Shown here in pieces: positions 10,275-22,389 of a stretch of DNA of 64,000 bases. Position 1 is the stretch's first letter. Each line of letters begins with the position of its first letter. The notes beneath the pieces are model-generated. The model ran no database searches. It worked only from the letters and a program-made list of their open reading frames with translations, and was not told where the DNA came from. The position numbers were made by a program, and so were the translations under genes. Origin of the DNA: Membranipora membranacea (Eukaryota; Bryozoa; Gymnolaemata; Cheilostomatida; Membraniporidae); NCBI GenBank assembly GCA_914767715.1, contig OU612066.1, positions 21,984,283 through 22,048,282 of the forward strand, read 5' to 3'.

Positions 10275-13189
10275 GTGAGTTTCGGCTTTGACCCCTCACA
10301 CTTTCAATCCAAGATAGCTTATTTGGCTTTCCATAATTTTTTGTATTGGAACAGTAAAACACATGCAAAAAAATGACTGAAGCTGCAAAATGCAAATAAC
10401 AGGGTACGCATCTAACCAATTGAAATATTGGAAACAAAATTGTAATCAACACAGCCATGAAGATATGTATAATGGAAACACGCATTGAATATTCCATGAG
10501 AAAACTACACAAAAACTTGACCATGAACATAAAATAGCCTGTGAGCCAGTATGAGTGTAAACATAAATACATATATAGGGAGACACTATGAGACAATCCT
10601 GCGTAGAGTGTTTGTCACAAAACTCTTGACAAACTTAAAACATTTGGTAACTCTTCTCTTTATACCATGCTGGGCTCTGCGCGTAGCCGATAACTCGGTA
10701 GTAGCCTGAGAGCGTTTTTCACAGGCTCGTAGTTTATCACTAGATGTATCACACGGAATTTGAGAGCTTTTATGCTGCACACATATAGCTGGTTCAGGTT
10801 TAATTGCCTCATCGTTCTCGCAAATCACATCTAGCGAATCTGAAATCAGGTTAAATTTGTGTCAAAGTCTGCCCTCCATATCTGCTAATATATTTGTTTA
10901 TCAATTTCATTACCTTTGGCTCAAAGATTAACAGCCCCAATTAAAGCTACGCAATATGGACACATATTTCCGTTATCCTTCTTCCATGTGACAGAAATAA
11001 CCAGATCTAATCCAATGTGTAAATGTGTCTCACTCACCCCGAGGAACCAAAATGGAATTATACTGTTGCTCCTGTATTTCAGTCTCCGACCCATAATCAG
11101 TATATACAATTTTAGCTCTGTAAAACAGAAGTAGACTAGTTAAACATCACTGTCCTCGTTTTTGGGGGGGGGGAGATAGCTCATGATACAGAACTTTCCC
11201 CCTTTTCAGATTTTCAAGGTATATATTGTTCACAGGCATTAGTAATTGGGTGGAGGCTTCATAGTTATTACCAAAGACATAGTTTTGTCTACGGTTATTA
11301 CAATGAAAATGAGAATAAATGGTATCACTGTTTACTACAGATCCGTTTGTGTGGGCAGCTCTACAGATCAGGGGAACAAAATTTATTTTAGCCTGGATTC
11401 TCTCATGAGATAAGGCAATGGTAGTAGCCTACAATTATGAGTGTTGTCCATGAAATTGCATTGTGGGATACTTTTTTATATCCATTGTTTTGAAAGTGAT
11501 TCACACATTTATAAAATGAGGAATGTTTTGCAAAATATTTCTTGAAACTTACACAACATGGTCCTTTGAGAGGGTCTGATAAAATAGTGTCGAGAGTGAT
11601 GTCTCTAGTTTTTCTAGCTGTGCCAGTTCATTGGTTAGCTCAAGGAGACTTAGATTCAGAGGAGTTTCCAATTCCTCTTCGGCATAATTAAAGCTATCAT
11701 TATGCAGAGATGAGCCATTCATCAAATCATTCTCCATGTTCTTCCAAAAGGATGTGTCAAATACCCCAGGACTAGAAAATAACAAAAAATAACCCTATTA
11801 TATACAGTGAAAAAGAGCAGACAGTTTGTATAGTTCTCACTATTGCCAAATCGGTTGTCGATCAGTGTCCAGTTTGGGACATATTTCCATATAGAAAATA
11901 ACACAGAAATAAACAAATCATAATATGTTGTGATCCAGAGCAGCCAAATCAGTTGTCGCTTGTTTCCAATTTGGAACATTTTACCATATGTGTTGTGTTT
12001 TTTTTGCTGTTTGGATAGATATGATTTGAGTTCAAGTTTGGAGAGAAAAGCATATCAGTGATGGTCAAATTACATCGCTGATTAGATGATTAGTCAGTTT
12101 GCATCATCCTGTCATTAATAGTATGATATAAAGAAAATAATTAACACATAATAAATAAACAGATACAAGTAAATAATAGTGCACTATTTAATACTCACAT
12201 TACATCATGCACCATATTTTGATCAGTCGGGATCTTCAATGACAAGAGATGATCATTAGCTTTAAGAGAATCTTCTACTAGCTGATTGAGGCTGGCGATG
12301 AGCCGTGTAGTAAATAATGTGTCTGTAGTGGACTGTTTATCACATGAGAAGGGAAACTCAGTGTCCAAGATGTCTGTGAGATCTTAGAATGTAAGAACTA
12401 ATAATATGCTACATATTATAAATCGCTATTGATACCTCATTTCTAGTGGGAGCTTCTCAATAAAAATTGGCAATATTCTAATCTCTTGTCATGTCATATG
12501 GTTCGTTATCTTTCGATCAGGTCGAGTTTCCTCTGCAATCTCTCAATGAAGCTAGACATCTAGTACTGTTCTATTTTATAATGGTTGTATGGTTCATTCA
12601 ACTCATCCGATTCCATTATTGCAATCATGAAATGCGTCAGCGTCGCAAAACTATTTACCAAGGCATAGCATTGGATGATTTACTCCAAAATAAAAATTAA
12701 GTCCCTTAGATAAGTATAATTACCATCAGAGAATTCGCAGATCTGATCTTCATCCCAGAAACTTCCCTCCTCAGACCCGTATCCTGCATCTGACTCTGAA
12801 AATTAAATGGGTTTTAATAAGGTTTCTAAAAGAATTTGTTATCATATGGGTGTACTTCTGTATCGATTGTGATGAACTATAGCCTATCTGAGCTTCTATA
12901 GCTGACAACAAAACCAATTTTGTGAGATCGAGTTCCATTCCAGATTGAGAACTCCATGTTTTAATTCTGTTCGATCAAAAAATCAGCAGCTTCAATTCTT
13001 CATATCATCATCATGACAATTATGTTATATTTTAATATTTACACTCGCATTTCTGGCTTTTGCATGAGAATGTATCCTCTAAATCACTTACATCCCGCTG
13101 CTGGCCCTTGTGATCATCATCGATATCACTCCACAACCTCAGGCTAGCTACCTCACTACTACAATAATTGAAATGTTTGATATGTGATT

Positions 13190-13603
13190 TAACTGTAACA
13201 GCCATCACCTGTCATGTATCAGGTCATGACTGTGACCGTTCTGGCTGTCACTGGAAATGCCATAATAATAAACATTTTTTATTAACTTCCAGTGGCAGAA
13301 ATAATAACATTTATTTCATTAATAAGGACCAATTTATGGGCTGTGTCCTGGTGTGCAGTGTTACGCTTTGCCATATTGATGAGTGTGAGCCAATTAATTA
13401 TCACTTTGCTATTACCTAGTTTTTGCAATTTAATTGATATCATACGATATCCTATTTTCACATCCTTTTGGTAATACTATATAAGAGATTGTTTTTACTC
13501 AGTCTAGTGTGTGTTGTTTGAAAGAGCAATAAAGATGCTGGTGTGCAATTAAAAGTCTCGTCAGCTCAGTGTGCGGCATAGTGGTTTAGTGCCGTCACAT
13601 AAC
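13190..13603. mobile_element. Solo LTR with 4-bp target-site duplication
   Basis: Inside intron 1 of A', a 406-base segment (13194-13599) starts TGTAACAG, ends CCGTCACA (TG...CA) and is flanked by TAAC on both sides (13190-13193 and 13600-13603). Copy B at about 42005 has the uninterrupted site with a single TAAC. The segment has a TATATAAG box at about 13479 and AATAAA at about 13529, the order expected of U3-R-U5. No internal retroelement genes are adjacent, so it is a recombined solo LTR. Confidence 0.85.
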
Positions 13604-13845
13604 TCTCACTCATAGAGTCACCTAGTAGTATCACTACAACTTGTACTACTTTCTCATTGTGTGGTTGTGCACTCAGAAGGCAGCGATTGCATCATCTTTA
13701 ATAGCATAACGCTGCTGATGCCACATTCCAAAATATGAATGAATAAATAAATTCCATTGCAACAGGACAGAGTGGAAAATTTGCAATTTGCCTAGGCCTA
13801 CTACCATTTTAATAACAGCATTAAACAACTAGGTGGATCAATTTT

Positions 13846-15707
13846 ATTCATGTATCAAATTATTCTCCGATTCTTCAGCTCCGTAATGATGTGCTTCTTT
13901 AGAAAATTGGTCCACTCTTAGTGCATTTTATATCTATCGCAGTAGAGGCCTTCCCGAAAACGCTCACATCAAGCCAGGCTAACGTTTTATGACGTCAGAG
14001 AGCTGTTTGAGTGATCAGCCTATTGTAAAATCAAAACAAACAGAGCTATCTTGTATTCAATACAGCAGAAAATCCATGGTGCTGATTTTCATTTTCTACT
14101 ATGAGCCTATGCACCCACATCTCAATTGCAACCTCATGGAAGGGCACTGGCATCCCCATCCCCAAATTTGAGATATGATGGTCTAAAAAGTCAGCTTATT
14201 TGTGTGATTTCTGCAAATGTAGGTCAACACAGAGCACCAAACTAAGGCTATATTGTGTAGTAAGGTATTCTATGAAAGGCCCCCATCGAATACAATACTC
14301 CACTGAGATCCACTGGCTAAGTAAACAAACTTGGAATTTTATATTACAACAAGCACGGCGGTGTGTGTTCGATTGAGAATAAATGACACATACTATAAAC
14401 TGAGGTAAGACGCAGGTCAGATAATAAAATAATCCAGCGATAGCTGAGTCATCATCTGCATGAAGATAGTGAAAATAAGGCGAAGGGAAAGGAGATCAAG
14501 AATTTTTAGACTTTAGCATTCCAATAATGTTATAGCTTAGACTTTAGATAAAGCTTTAGACATTAACTGTGTTACTGTTCTCATATTCTTGAAACTGACC
14601 AGCTTGTAGTATGCCTTATGTATAATTATGTGAACTTGACTAAAAACTTTCGGTGAGGACCTGCTGTTTGCCATCCATTGTATATTTATAATTGGAGATT
14701 TTTAATTGACAAAACTTTATCAGCAGCCAAAAATTCTATGTGATGATAAAATTCTAAATAATGTGCTGGGTAGATGGCGAGCCGAGGTAAATCCGAAAAA
14801 TACTGTGCTGCGGCTAACTGTGACAAAGATTCTTGGCCAGAACACAAAACATCAACCAAGACACAAATTTTTGCTGGTGATGTAAATCAAAATCTGTTTG
14901 TCATCAATTATTGTAATGTCCATTGAAATATTATTGTCATCCCGCTTGAGTAACAAGCCTACCTCTGCATGCATATCCTCCACGGTCAGTTCTTGTGAAG
15001 AAACATAATATTCCTTCACCATCGGTTGCCTGCCCTATTCCCTAGAATGGCCCCAAAAGCTTAATTTTCTGAATCAACAGATTCGTCACTTAGATAACAT
15101 CAGTTATCTGACGACATTATTGCCATCGAAATATTTTGCCCAAAACTAAGGATCGTAAATTTAATAACGTGTGTTGAATAATGTTAGACAAATTGATCGT
15201 CGCTAATAAACTAACTCTGGCTTTGTGAATTGGGGCTTGTATCATTCTATGGTCATGGATGTTTATACGATGAGCATATCACAGAGTAAAGATATATTCT
15301 TACTCTGTGAGCATATTTTGCAGTCATCGATGAGGTAATTTATTATGAGCCACAATAGTGTTTGTTTTGACAGCAATGTGATATTTTATGTGGGGAGAGC
15401 CTTGTCAAAGATTATAAAACATTGGCCATGTAGACATAACCGCATCCACTAGGATACTGTGTGTAGTCAACAAAGATGTTGATGCGTGACCTATTTAGCT
15501 AAAGTCGTTGAGGAATTTCTATCAAAACAGCTCACTAACAGCTCTGTGACGTCAAATATCACACCCTTTTCAGGGTTAATTTTATGCGAGCGTTTTTAGG
15601 AAGGCCTCTACTGCGATAGATATATAATGCACTTAGAGTGGACCACTTTTTTAAAGAAGCATATCATTACGGAGGTGAAGATACAGAGAATAATGTGATG
15701 CATAAGT
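13846..15707. mobile_element. About 1.85-kb element with long terminal inverted repeats
   Basis: The left end (about 13846-13966) and the right end (about 15585-15707) are imperfect inverted copies of each other over more than 100 bases. Landmarks are ATTATTCTC, CTCCGTAATGAT, TCTATCGCAGTAGAGGCC and CGCTC, each present inverted at the far end. A further inverted pair around TGACGTCA lies at 13989 and about 15548. Paralogues B' and D' lack this insert in intron 1. No transposase-sized ORF is present, so it is non-autonomous. The target-site duplication is unclear. Confidence 0.75.
14774..14890 (+). other. Small ORF with a THAP-like N-terminal motif
   Basis: Within the TIR element, an ATG opens a short frame with KYCAAANCDKD. 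This resembles the first C-x-x-x-x-C half of a THAP zinc finger, a domain found in P-element-type transposases and related proteins. The Cys/His second half and the usual aromatic/Pro motif are not seen in frame. A GTGATG donor-like site follows. It is possibly a fragment of an ancestral transposase gene; the match is short. Confidence 0.25.
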
Positions 15708-15820
15708 GGTTTAACGAGAATAACAATTGAACTTACATGGCAGTTCTGTATGTTTCTTCTTGTTGATAATATTTGCTATAAGAACACATGTTCACAGATA
15801 TATCGATTAGATTTCCATCA

Positions 15821-15933
15821 AATTTTACAGAGAATCACAGAAACACAGCTTGTTTAGTCGGTTGCTTGTTTCTGATTGTTGCGCTCAACCTTCAGTCATC
15901 ATTGTGCTAAATGTTGTGTCATGGCGCAGCTCC
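15821..15933 (-). promoter_or_regulatory. Conserved 113-base upstream block of A'
   Basis: It lies 32 bases upstream of the A' start. It is strongly conserved and of the same length at 42441-42553 (B') and 51721-51833 (D'), while the intron sequence around it is less so. It contains GAGAATCACAGAAA and ATTGTGCTAAATGTTGTGTC (plus-strand reading). A likely shared promoter or 5' leader. Confidence 0.55.
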
Positions 15934-16524
15934 TTCAATAGTTGGACATTTCCTACTCAAAACATTGGTTTCTGTTTATAAGTTGTCCTCTCACAATGAT
16001 TATGATAGTTTTAGTTAATCATAAAAATTATTTTAGTAAACTCATAACTGTAAATTTGTCTGTTTTATTTGGAGTTGATAGTGGTAAAATTTATGGTAGC
16101 ATTTCTCTCGCAATTCTTTCCTGAGATAAACTGAATATGAATTTGTGATAAATGAAAGACTAAAACATGAGGATTTTGAGCAAAAAAACTTCCTTCCTTT
16201 AGTACACAACACAGCATGGAATCTGGCTGTGATTTTTGATTGTAATGTCCATGTAGTGTTGTCTGAAATGTAGGAACCAAGGTTGAGGAGCTATAGATGG
16301 GGATTAACTGCAGTAGATGGAAAGAGAGAGATCCGGGATGCGAACTTGTGAGTGCACGACACTATACAATGTGGAGGTCCAGTTTTGTGCTCGGCATTAA
16401 ACAAAAGAAGGATGGCGAGTAAGTTTGTCAAGACGCTCTATGCAATACTTTACAATAGACTAAGTGATCCATCGCGTTATTGGTCCAAGAAAAGTACATC
16501 TTCTTCCTCTGTCTGTTAATCAAG

Positions 16525-17460
16525 GTTCTAACCACAAGCTCTTGTCTCTAAAAGAGCTCTCGGCTGAGGTGAAGAGATTACTGGAGCCTAAGAAGAAGGA
16601 ATGTGAAGAGCTGTTTGGTAAATGGTCAGCTGTGATGAAGGAGGCAGCGATCACTCTGTCTAACTGGGATATAGAAACTAAGGAAGGAGTCAGACTTATT
16701 GATCCAGTAGGTCATGACAAGAAAATCAATAATTATTTCTGAATAGGTCCCCACCCCTTTTCAAAAAAGCTTGTAAAGACTGGCTACAGTATCTGTAATT
16801 GAGAAATAGTTTAAAGTTGTCTCCTCATTGATATTCAGTAGGCAACTTCGCAATAATATCTTTCATTTATTTTGTATGTGTAGTCCCTACAATTTATTTA
16901 CATTTGCTTTCTTTCTTATCTTACAGCAGGTTGACTTTCTGCAAACCATGAAAGTGTTGTAAACTAAATTAGATGACATTGCTGATGATTTATTCCGAGC
17001 TCTTGTGTTGGCAGACCAACAACGAATCTCGACCAATGGTATGGCTATTATTTTCCCACAGCAAACTTCAATGTAATGTTAGTTTGTTTGAGAGTTTCAA
17101 AGTGATTCAATAATACAGCAATGCTAAATTTATTTGATAGTAGTGAGAATGTCAGGTCCTGGCTGAGAAGTCACTTGCTGAGAAACAAACCCGTTAATGT
17201 GTGTAAATATATAATCTCAACAAAGTGAGGCATTTGTCCTGATTGAAGAAATATCATGACATAAATATTCACTCGCGAGATGGGTTGGGGGGCTTATATG
17301 TGCTGGATTGGCTGCAACCACTTGAATATGAACAACACACACCATAATCAGCGGTGAGTCATCATAATGTTTCAGATTATGATACCGCAGATATTTGCGC
17401 TGCGTTAATACCAACAGAAGACTTTGTGATTGGTGATACCAAAAGATTATCTTGCTATAC
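16525..17460 (+). pseudogene. Decayed TRIM relic 1 (coiled-coil and start of propeller exons)
   Basis: 16525 to about 16703 matches the first coiled-coil exon of TRIM-A closely (SNHK, ELSAEVKRLLEPKKKECEEL) but its 3' end and donor are replaced. 16930-17038 matches the 109-base exon 5 with an internal TAA. 17376 to about 17455 matches the start of the propeller exon (AALIPTEDFVIGD) and then diverges. The 171-base exon 4, the zinc-finger exons and the rest of the propeller are missing. No functional product is expected from this copy. Confidence 0.8.
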
Positions 17461-17699
17461 CTTCCCAAGATTAACAGCCCTCTTTAGTCCAGAAAGACAC
17501 CTAGCTAAAAGTTACTCAAAAAAATGTGTTAATTTTAGCAGAAGGGGGGCAACATTCAATTCTTTTAGATCGGAGTTATATGCTGATTTCAATTATCTGG
17601 TTTCTATGCCTAAATACTATGTCTTAGTTCTACACCTCTCAGTTTGTCAGTTCAGGAGAAAACTAATTTAACTAAAAAGAACGGAGATATCTCTATCAA

Positions 17700-20000
17700 T
17701 CGCCCATATATTCCGATTGTTCTGCCTTAGTATAGCCAGTTGTGTACTATCTAATTTAAAAACCTCACCATTTGTGCCTTGATATTATACTATATATACT
17801 GTATATATACCTATATACCTACTAACTACATATACTGCTTGGTTAAAAAGCCACTACGGCATGCATCGAACCAAATTCTAGCGGTTTGATCCGCACAATA
17901 TAAATTAGATGGGCCTGATTGCCTCTGACAACCGTTTTCTTTTGGTTGCTCAACTTTGTGCAGAATCAGTGGATAAAATGTATTCAATGTCATTGTCTGA
18001 TGTCTGAACAGTAGAGCGAAATCAGATTGAGTCGAATCGGAGCACCAGTCATCGACTCGCACTTGTTTCGTCTTTATCATTCACATTCAGTCTCCTTCCA
18101 GTCTGTTTGGATCAGGACAATAAATACAGGAGGTCTACTGTGTGCACACAGTATAAAGATCCTCCTCTGCCTCTTCAAAAAAAGAGTTGCGGCAACGGCG
18201 GCTAGGGTATAGGGTTCTACCCCACCCAAGCCACCTGAGATTAAGGGGGCTCGTTAAATAGGACCTAGTGTATAGAAAGAAAAAAAAATTCATATCATGA
18301 AAATTGTTAATCCTCATTACCTTTGAATAATAAGGGCAAGGCTCTAAACGCGCTCTAACTTATTCTACAAATACTTTGACCAGAGAAATAGATAAATAAA
18401 CCTTTTTTACGGGTCAATTAATTAATGATAGCGTGAAAGTCTCTTTGAAATGTATATGGTTGATCCCACCCTCAACCGCTGAGTGGGGAAAAACACGGTA
18501 TTATCTAAACTAGAAAACATTGTTGGCTTTGAATCTCAATAACAACCAACAGCTGCGAGAGCAGAGTTGCTGCCATCACAAACCTACGAAAGAATCAATA
18601 ATAATAAACATCAACTATATATATATATATTAAATTCATGTCTGTGAAATTTTCAGTTGCCTCCCCTACATCCCAGTTGCACAGACCATTGGATGGTCAC
18701 ACCCTACACACAAAACATGTGTACCCAGCACAATGGATTATTTGTTATTAAAAGACACAATATTTCAAGTCATCAGAATTGGGTGCATGAAAACACCTGT
18801 CACGGTAGCTGTGCAAATATGATATTGTGCAGAACCTGCATGCAGTCTTGACGGCCTGTGAGGACTTTTGATATGTTACGAGGTGGTGTTGGGAGGGTCT
18901 TGAGAAGCAGTCACACAGTGTACATAGACTCAGATCATCTGACAAAACAAAAATATTAGGTCGATACCGATACAATTAATGTTAATCAATTGATTTTATT
19001 GCCGTTTACCTTAACACACTGAGACTGTTTTGCCTGCTATAAGGTGAATGAAATATGTCTTCATGTGGTTAATTTAATTCATTATAACCAAAGAGTTAAT
19101 ATCAGCGTTAGAAAGTTTTACGTTTGAGGCACAAGGAGCTGCTTCCTCCTTTGCCAGCTTCCTTTTTTTCTCTCTCGATTCAACCCTCTCACAAACCAGT
19201 CGACTACAAACTCTTATAGCAACGGTTCTCTTAGAGATCATAGCAAACGCACTATATTTCCTCTATTTGATTGAATTTACTGGCTGCTGACTTTGAAAAC
19301 CTTTTTAAGATGCCCTCACACCTCTCTGCATATACATCTGCCGTCTTAAATTGACTTTGAGACATAATTGTAACCTGTCTCATAACATTGCACCTTGCAG
19401 TAAAATGTACAAACTTGCTCCAAATCCTTTTAAACTGAGCGGAGAAATGGATAATATGGGAAAATTTTGGTATTCTAAGGCTGAATCATGGGATTCCATA
19501 GGTAATTATTAAGACTTATCTCCTTTTTTTTTTTTTAAAATCTGATTTTCTCCCTAACTGGCAAACTGAGAGGTGTAGAAACTATGACATTGTATTTAGA
19601 CAACCTATCTACACATTCTCTTCTTCTATTGGCAGTCTGTTACAAAGCAATAGATTGAAGAGTGAAGATTTGAGCAAAGTTTGGATTCGGCGAAAAGAAT
19701 CCTTCCCATTGAAAGACTTCAGCATTGAAACCTACACATACATGTTCATTCGTGAACTTCGATGTTTAGAGAGTTATATCCTCTAACAAGTTAAGTTTGT
19801 GACTTGGCTTGGCACAGAACAGTATGAGGATGAAGGGTATGGCAGTTGTATATGATCTATATTCCACAGTCCTGACTTTCTTAGACTCTTTGTGTTTACC
19901 CAGAATTATTCACCAATCACTGCAATTCTATACATGGGAGAAAGCAACCAATCATGTTCTTGCTGACACACAACTCTATTTTCAATTTCCGTACTTCCTC
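17700..20000. other. No gene recognised
   Basis: AT-rich DNA with short AT microsatellites (17786-17815 and 18616-18632). Open frames are short and show no recognisable domain or consistent splice structure. Confidence 0.5.
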
Positions 20001-20003
20001 TAG

Positions 20004-20155
20004 GTGCTAACCACAATCACGTTGGGCTAAGATTTTAAAGAGTTGTTCGATAAATGGTCAGCTGCGATGGAGGAGGCATGGATCACTGTGTCAAAATGGG
20101 ATACAGAAACTGAGGGATTTAGAATGATTGATGATAGAGAGGAGATAAAGGTGGG
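20004..20155 (+). pseudogene. Decayed TRIM relic 2 (coiled-coil exon only)
   Basis: After CTAG, the sequence aligns with the TRIM coiled-coil exon: FDKWSAAMEEAWITVSKWDTETEG is recognisable when read across a deletion and frame changes near 20025-20040. No other TRIM exon is visible nearby. It shows that the family once extended further, or that this exon was copied separately. Confidence 0.65.
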
Positions 20156-20159
20156 GTGA

Positions 20160-22100
20160 TCACTGCCTTATAAAGAAATTAAAACAGAGTATACTAGCTA
20201 AAGTTATAAAAAGCACTCTGAGTTGTTTCCGTCGGTGGATATAAGTAAATTTGAGTTCAAGAAGTAATAGTCGTGATGGTCATCGAAGTCCCACCAGTAA
20301 ACACAAACAGTTTGATCTATACTTGTAAAGTTTTAGATCCTTTACCCACAGCATTTGTCAATAATAACTATTGTGTTCTATTCTATTGTCATTTGCGCTT
20401 ATTAAGGGTTTGTGAAATATAATATCAACCAAATGTTGCTTTAATGTATATATTACAAATCTAAAAATAAATGTTGAACAAAACAGTGGTCCACTCCTGA
20501 AGGAAATGCAATGAGGAAGATACCTTGAGGTAAAGCTTAGATCAGGGTTGATAGTGTGGCTATTTATGGAAGCTTACATGGAACTTTTACAAAGCATTTC
20601 CTATTTCAAAGAGCTTTCTTAGTATTTACCTAGAATTTGGTTACATGTTAGTTCCTGGGCGATATTTTGATCAGCATGGATAACGTGTTTGGGTGTGATA
20701 TTCAACAATGATGTTCGATTTTCATAATATGTTTCTCCTACATTGATGGCCTACCCTGCAAAATTTTGCAATAGTCTGTAGAACAAATGTTGTGATGTAC
20801 AAACCTTCAGCAGTTGAGATAAATATTGCCCATTAGTTCAGCTAATGATTAAAATATCATGTTCTCTCAGTTAATCATTTAATCATTTGATGCTAGCTAA
20901 CATTTACTCATCCTCTTAACTTTCTGTCCAGCTAGCCAAAATGTAGTGAAGGCCACCCCATAACATTGATTGGTCATTTGAGCACTTGTTGTAAATAGTC
21001 ATGTCCTCTTTCATGTAATGTGCGTGACAAGTGAGCAAGATAACATTAAGTGGGAAATTGAGGGTTGAAATGTTCCATATTGAGAAGGAACACTGTTCAA
21101 ATTAGGCCACGTCAGCATCTTACTTCCAGTTGGGCAGAATTCCTCTAACAGTGCATGCTCTGCACATGAATATGAAACACCTTGATCAATTCGGATCCAA
21201 AATTCCTTTTGATGGCAGCTCCAAGGGGGAAGGGAAATGCCAAATGCTGGCTTAGTGGATATGAGTTGATCTATGAAACAAACATTTAATTTTATGTCAA
21301 ACAATATAAGTTTGCTAGATGGCACATGGCCTGCTCGCTATCCGGCAATTTTTCATGTCACTTTACATTGGCATCTCTACCTTGAGTATTGCGAAACACC
21401 TGGTTGCATAATTTGCAATGAGTTAATATATGCATCATCATAGTCAATGTAAGAGTTTTGAGATGTTATGGTATGTCGTGTTTGGTTTTGCATCTGTTTA
21501 AAAAAAATTAGGTCAAATTGCAAATTTGTCGCAAAAAAACTCCAAATAAAGTAAGTTTTATTTGGCTGATCTTGCCTGCCCCTCCATTATTCATCGTCAA
21601 ATTTGTTTGGTTCCTCAGCTTCATATTTTTATAATTGGAGTTTCAAAGTAATGAACTTTTTTTTTCAATCTTTTTTTATGCCTTACTCTTGGCAGAAAAA
21701 TAACAAGAGTGAGATGTCCAAGCTATTGCGAGCTTTTAATTTGTTAAATTTACTTGAAATACTTCATGGATAAATACCCCAAAACTACAGGGGAATAGAT
21801 AACAGACCGTCATTTTGTTAAAACTTGGCAACTGAGTTATGTTAGATGAACGGTTGAATGGGTTTTCCAGTATAGGTTTTGGGTCGTCGATAATTGACAT
21901 GGGCATAAACCTAGAAAATCACAGCCTTGTCAAGGCAGGCTAGAATCGTTGTAGAGTTGCATGCATGATATATATATAGTGCCTAGTTATAATTGCTATA
22001 CACTTTTATCAAGAATTATTTGCTTTAGTCGTTTCTTTGCTTTCATTTAACCTATTCCTATTGGTATTTTATTACATAAATTAGGATATCATCTTTCTAT
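20160..22100. other. No gene recognised
   Basis: Only short open frames. A copy of the dispersed motif CTTGTCAAGGCAGGCTA is at about 21928, as noted for several introns in the window. Confidence 0.5.
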
Positions 22101-22104
22101 AGTT

Positions 22105-22385
22105 AGCCAGCTTAGCTTAGCGGTAAGCGCATCTGTTTGACCAGCTGGTTGTTGTTTCCAATCTCATCTGGTACCCAAATCGGTTTCGACTTTGAATGAT
22201 CACATAGTCCCTTCAGGACTCAAAATAAATAATGGAGGTCACCTGTATGAACATCAAACACCGTGCAATGCAGATGAAATAACCCCATCTGTATGGTATA
22301 GCTCTATGCAGGAGGACGATGTCACCAACCACTGCAGCTCCGGCCTTGAAGTGCTATGCTTAATGCTGGGTCAAAGCAGCCAGTA
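22105..22385 (+). mobile_element. tRNA-derived SINE candidate
   Basis: TAGCTTAGCGGTAAGCGC fits a pol III box A in a tRNA-like head. About 35 bases downstream, GGTTGTTGTTTCCAATCTC is a degenerate box B. A tRNA-unrelated tail follows. It is too degenerate in the stems to be a functional tRNA gene. Confidence 0.4.
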
Positions 22386-22389
22386 GTTG

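Larger units (their letters stand above)
10586..15789 (-). pseudogene. Minus-strand gene family, paralogue A' (unrecognised protein), one junction lesion
   Basis: Exons in transcript order: 15789-15737, 13158-13049, 12795-12724, 12382-12199, 11771-11553, 11117-11038, 10839-10586. They total 972 bases (323 codons plus stop), and the phases match paralogues B' and D'. The protein would be acidic in its first two thirds (WSDIDDDHK, SDAGYGSEEGSF, ETPLNLSLLE) with a basic Lys/Arg C-terminus (IKRRVTKCFKFVKSF). I recognise no domain. At the end of exon 2, where B' and D' have AAAG|GTGAGT, A' has AAAT|GCGAGT: the donor is GC, and joining T to the next exon's AG makes TAG. Unless spliced differently, the product stops after about 54 residues. 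Intron 1 is swollen by a solo LTR and a TIR element. Confidence 0.7.

Noticed and set aside
18135-18317. Short ORFs on both strands around 18 kb
   Set aside because: Overlapping antisense frames of about 60 codons without conservation or motif.
22105-22180. Functional tRNA gene
   Set aside because: Box A is good but box B is degenerate and the acceptor and anticodon stems do not pair; it fits a SINE head better.
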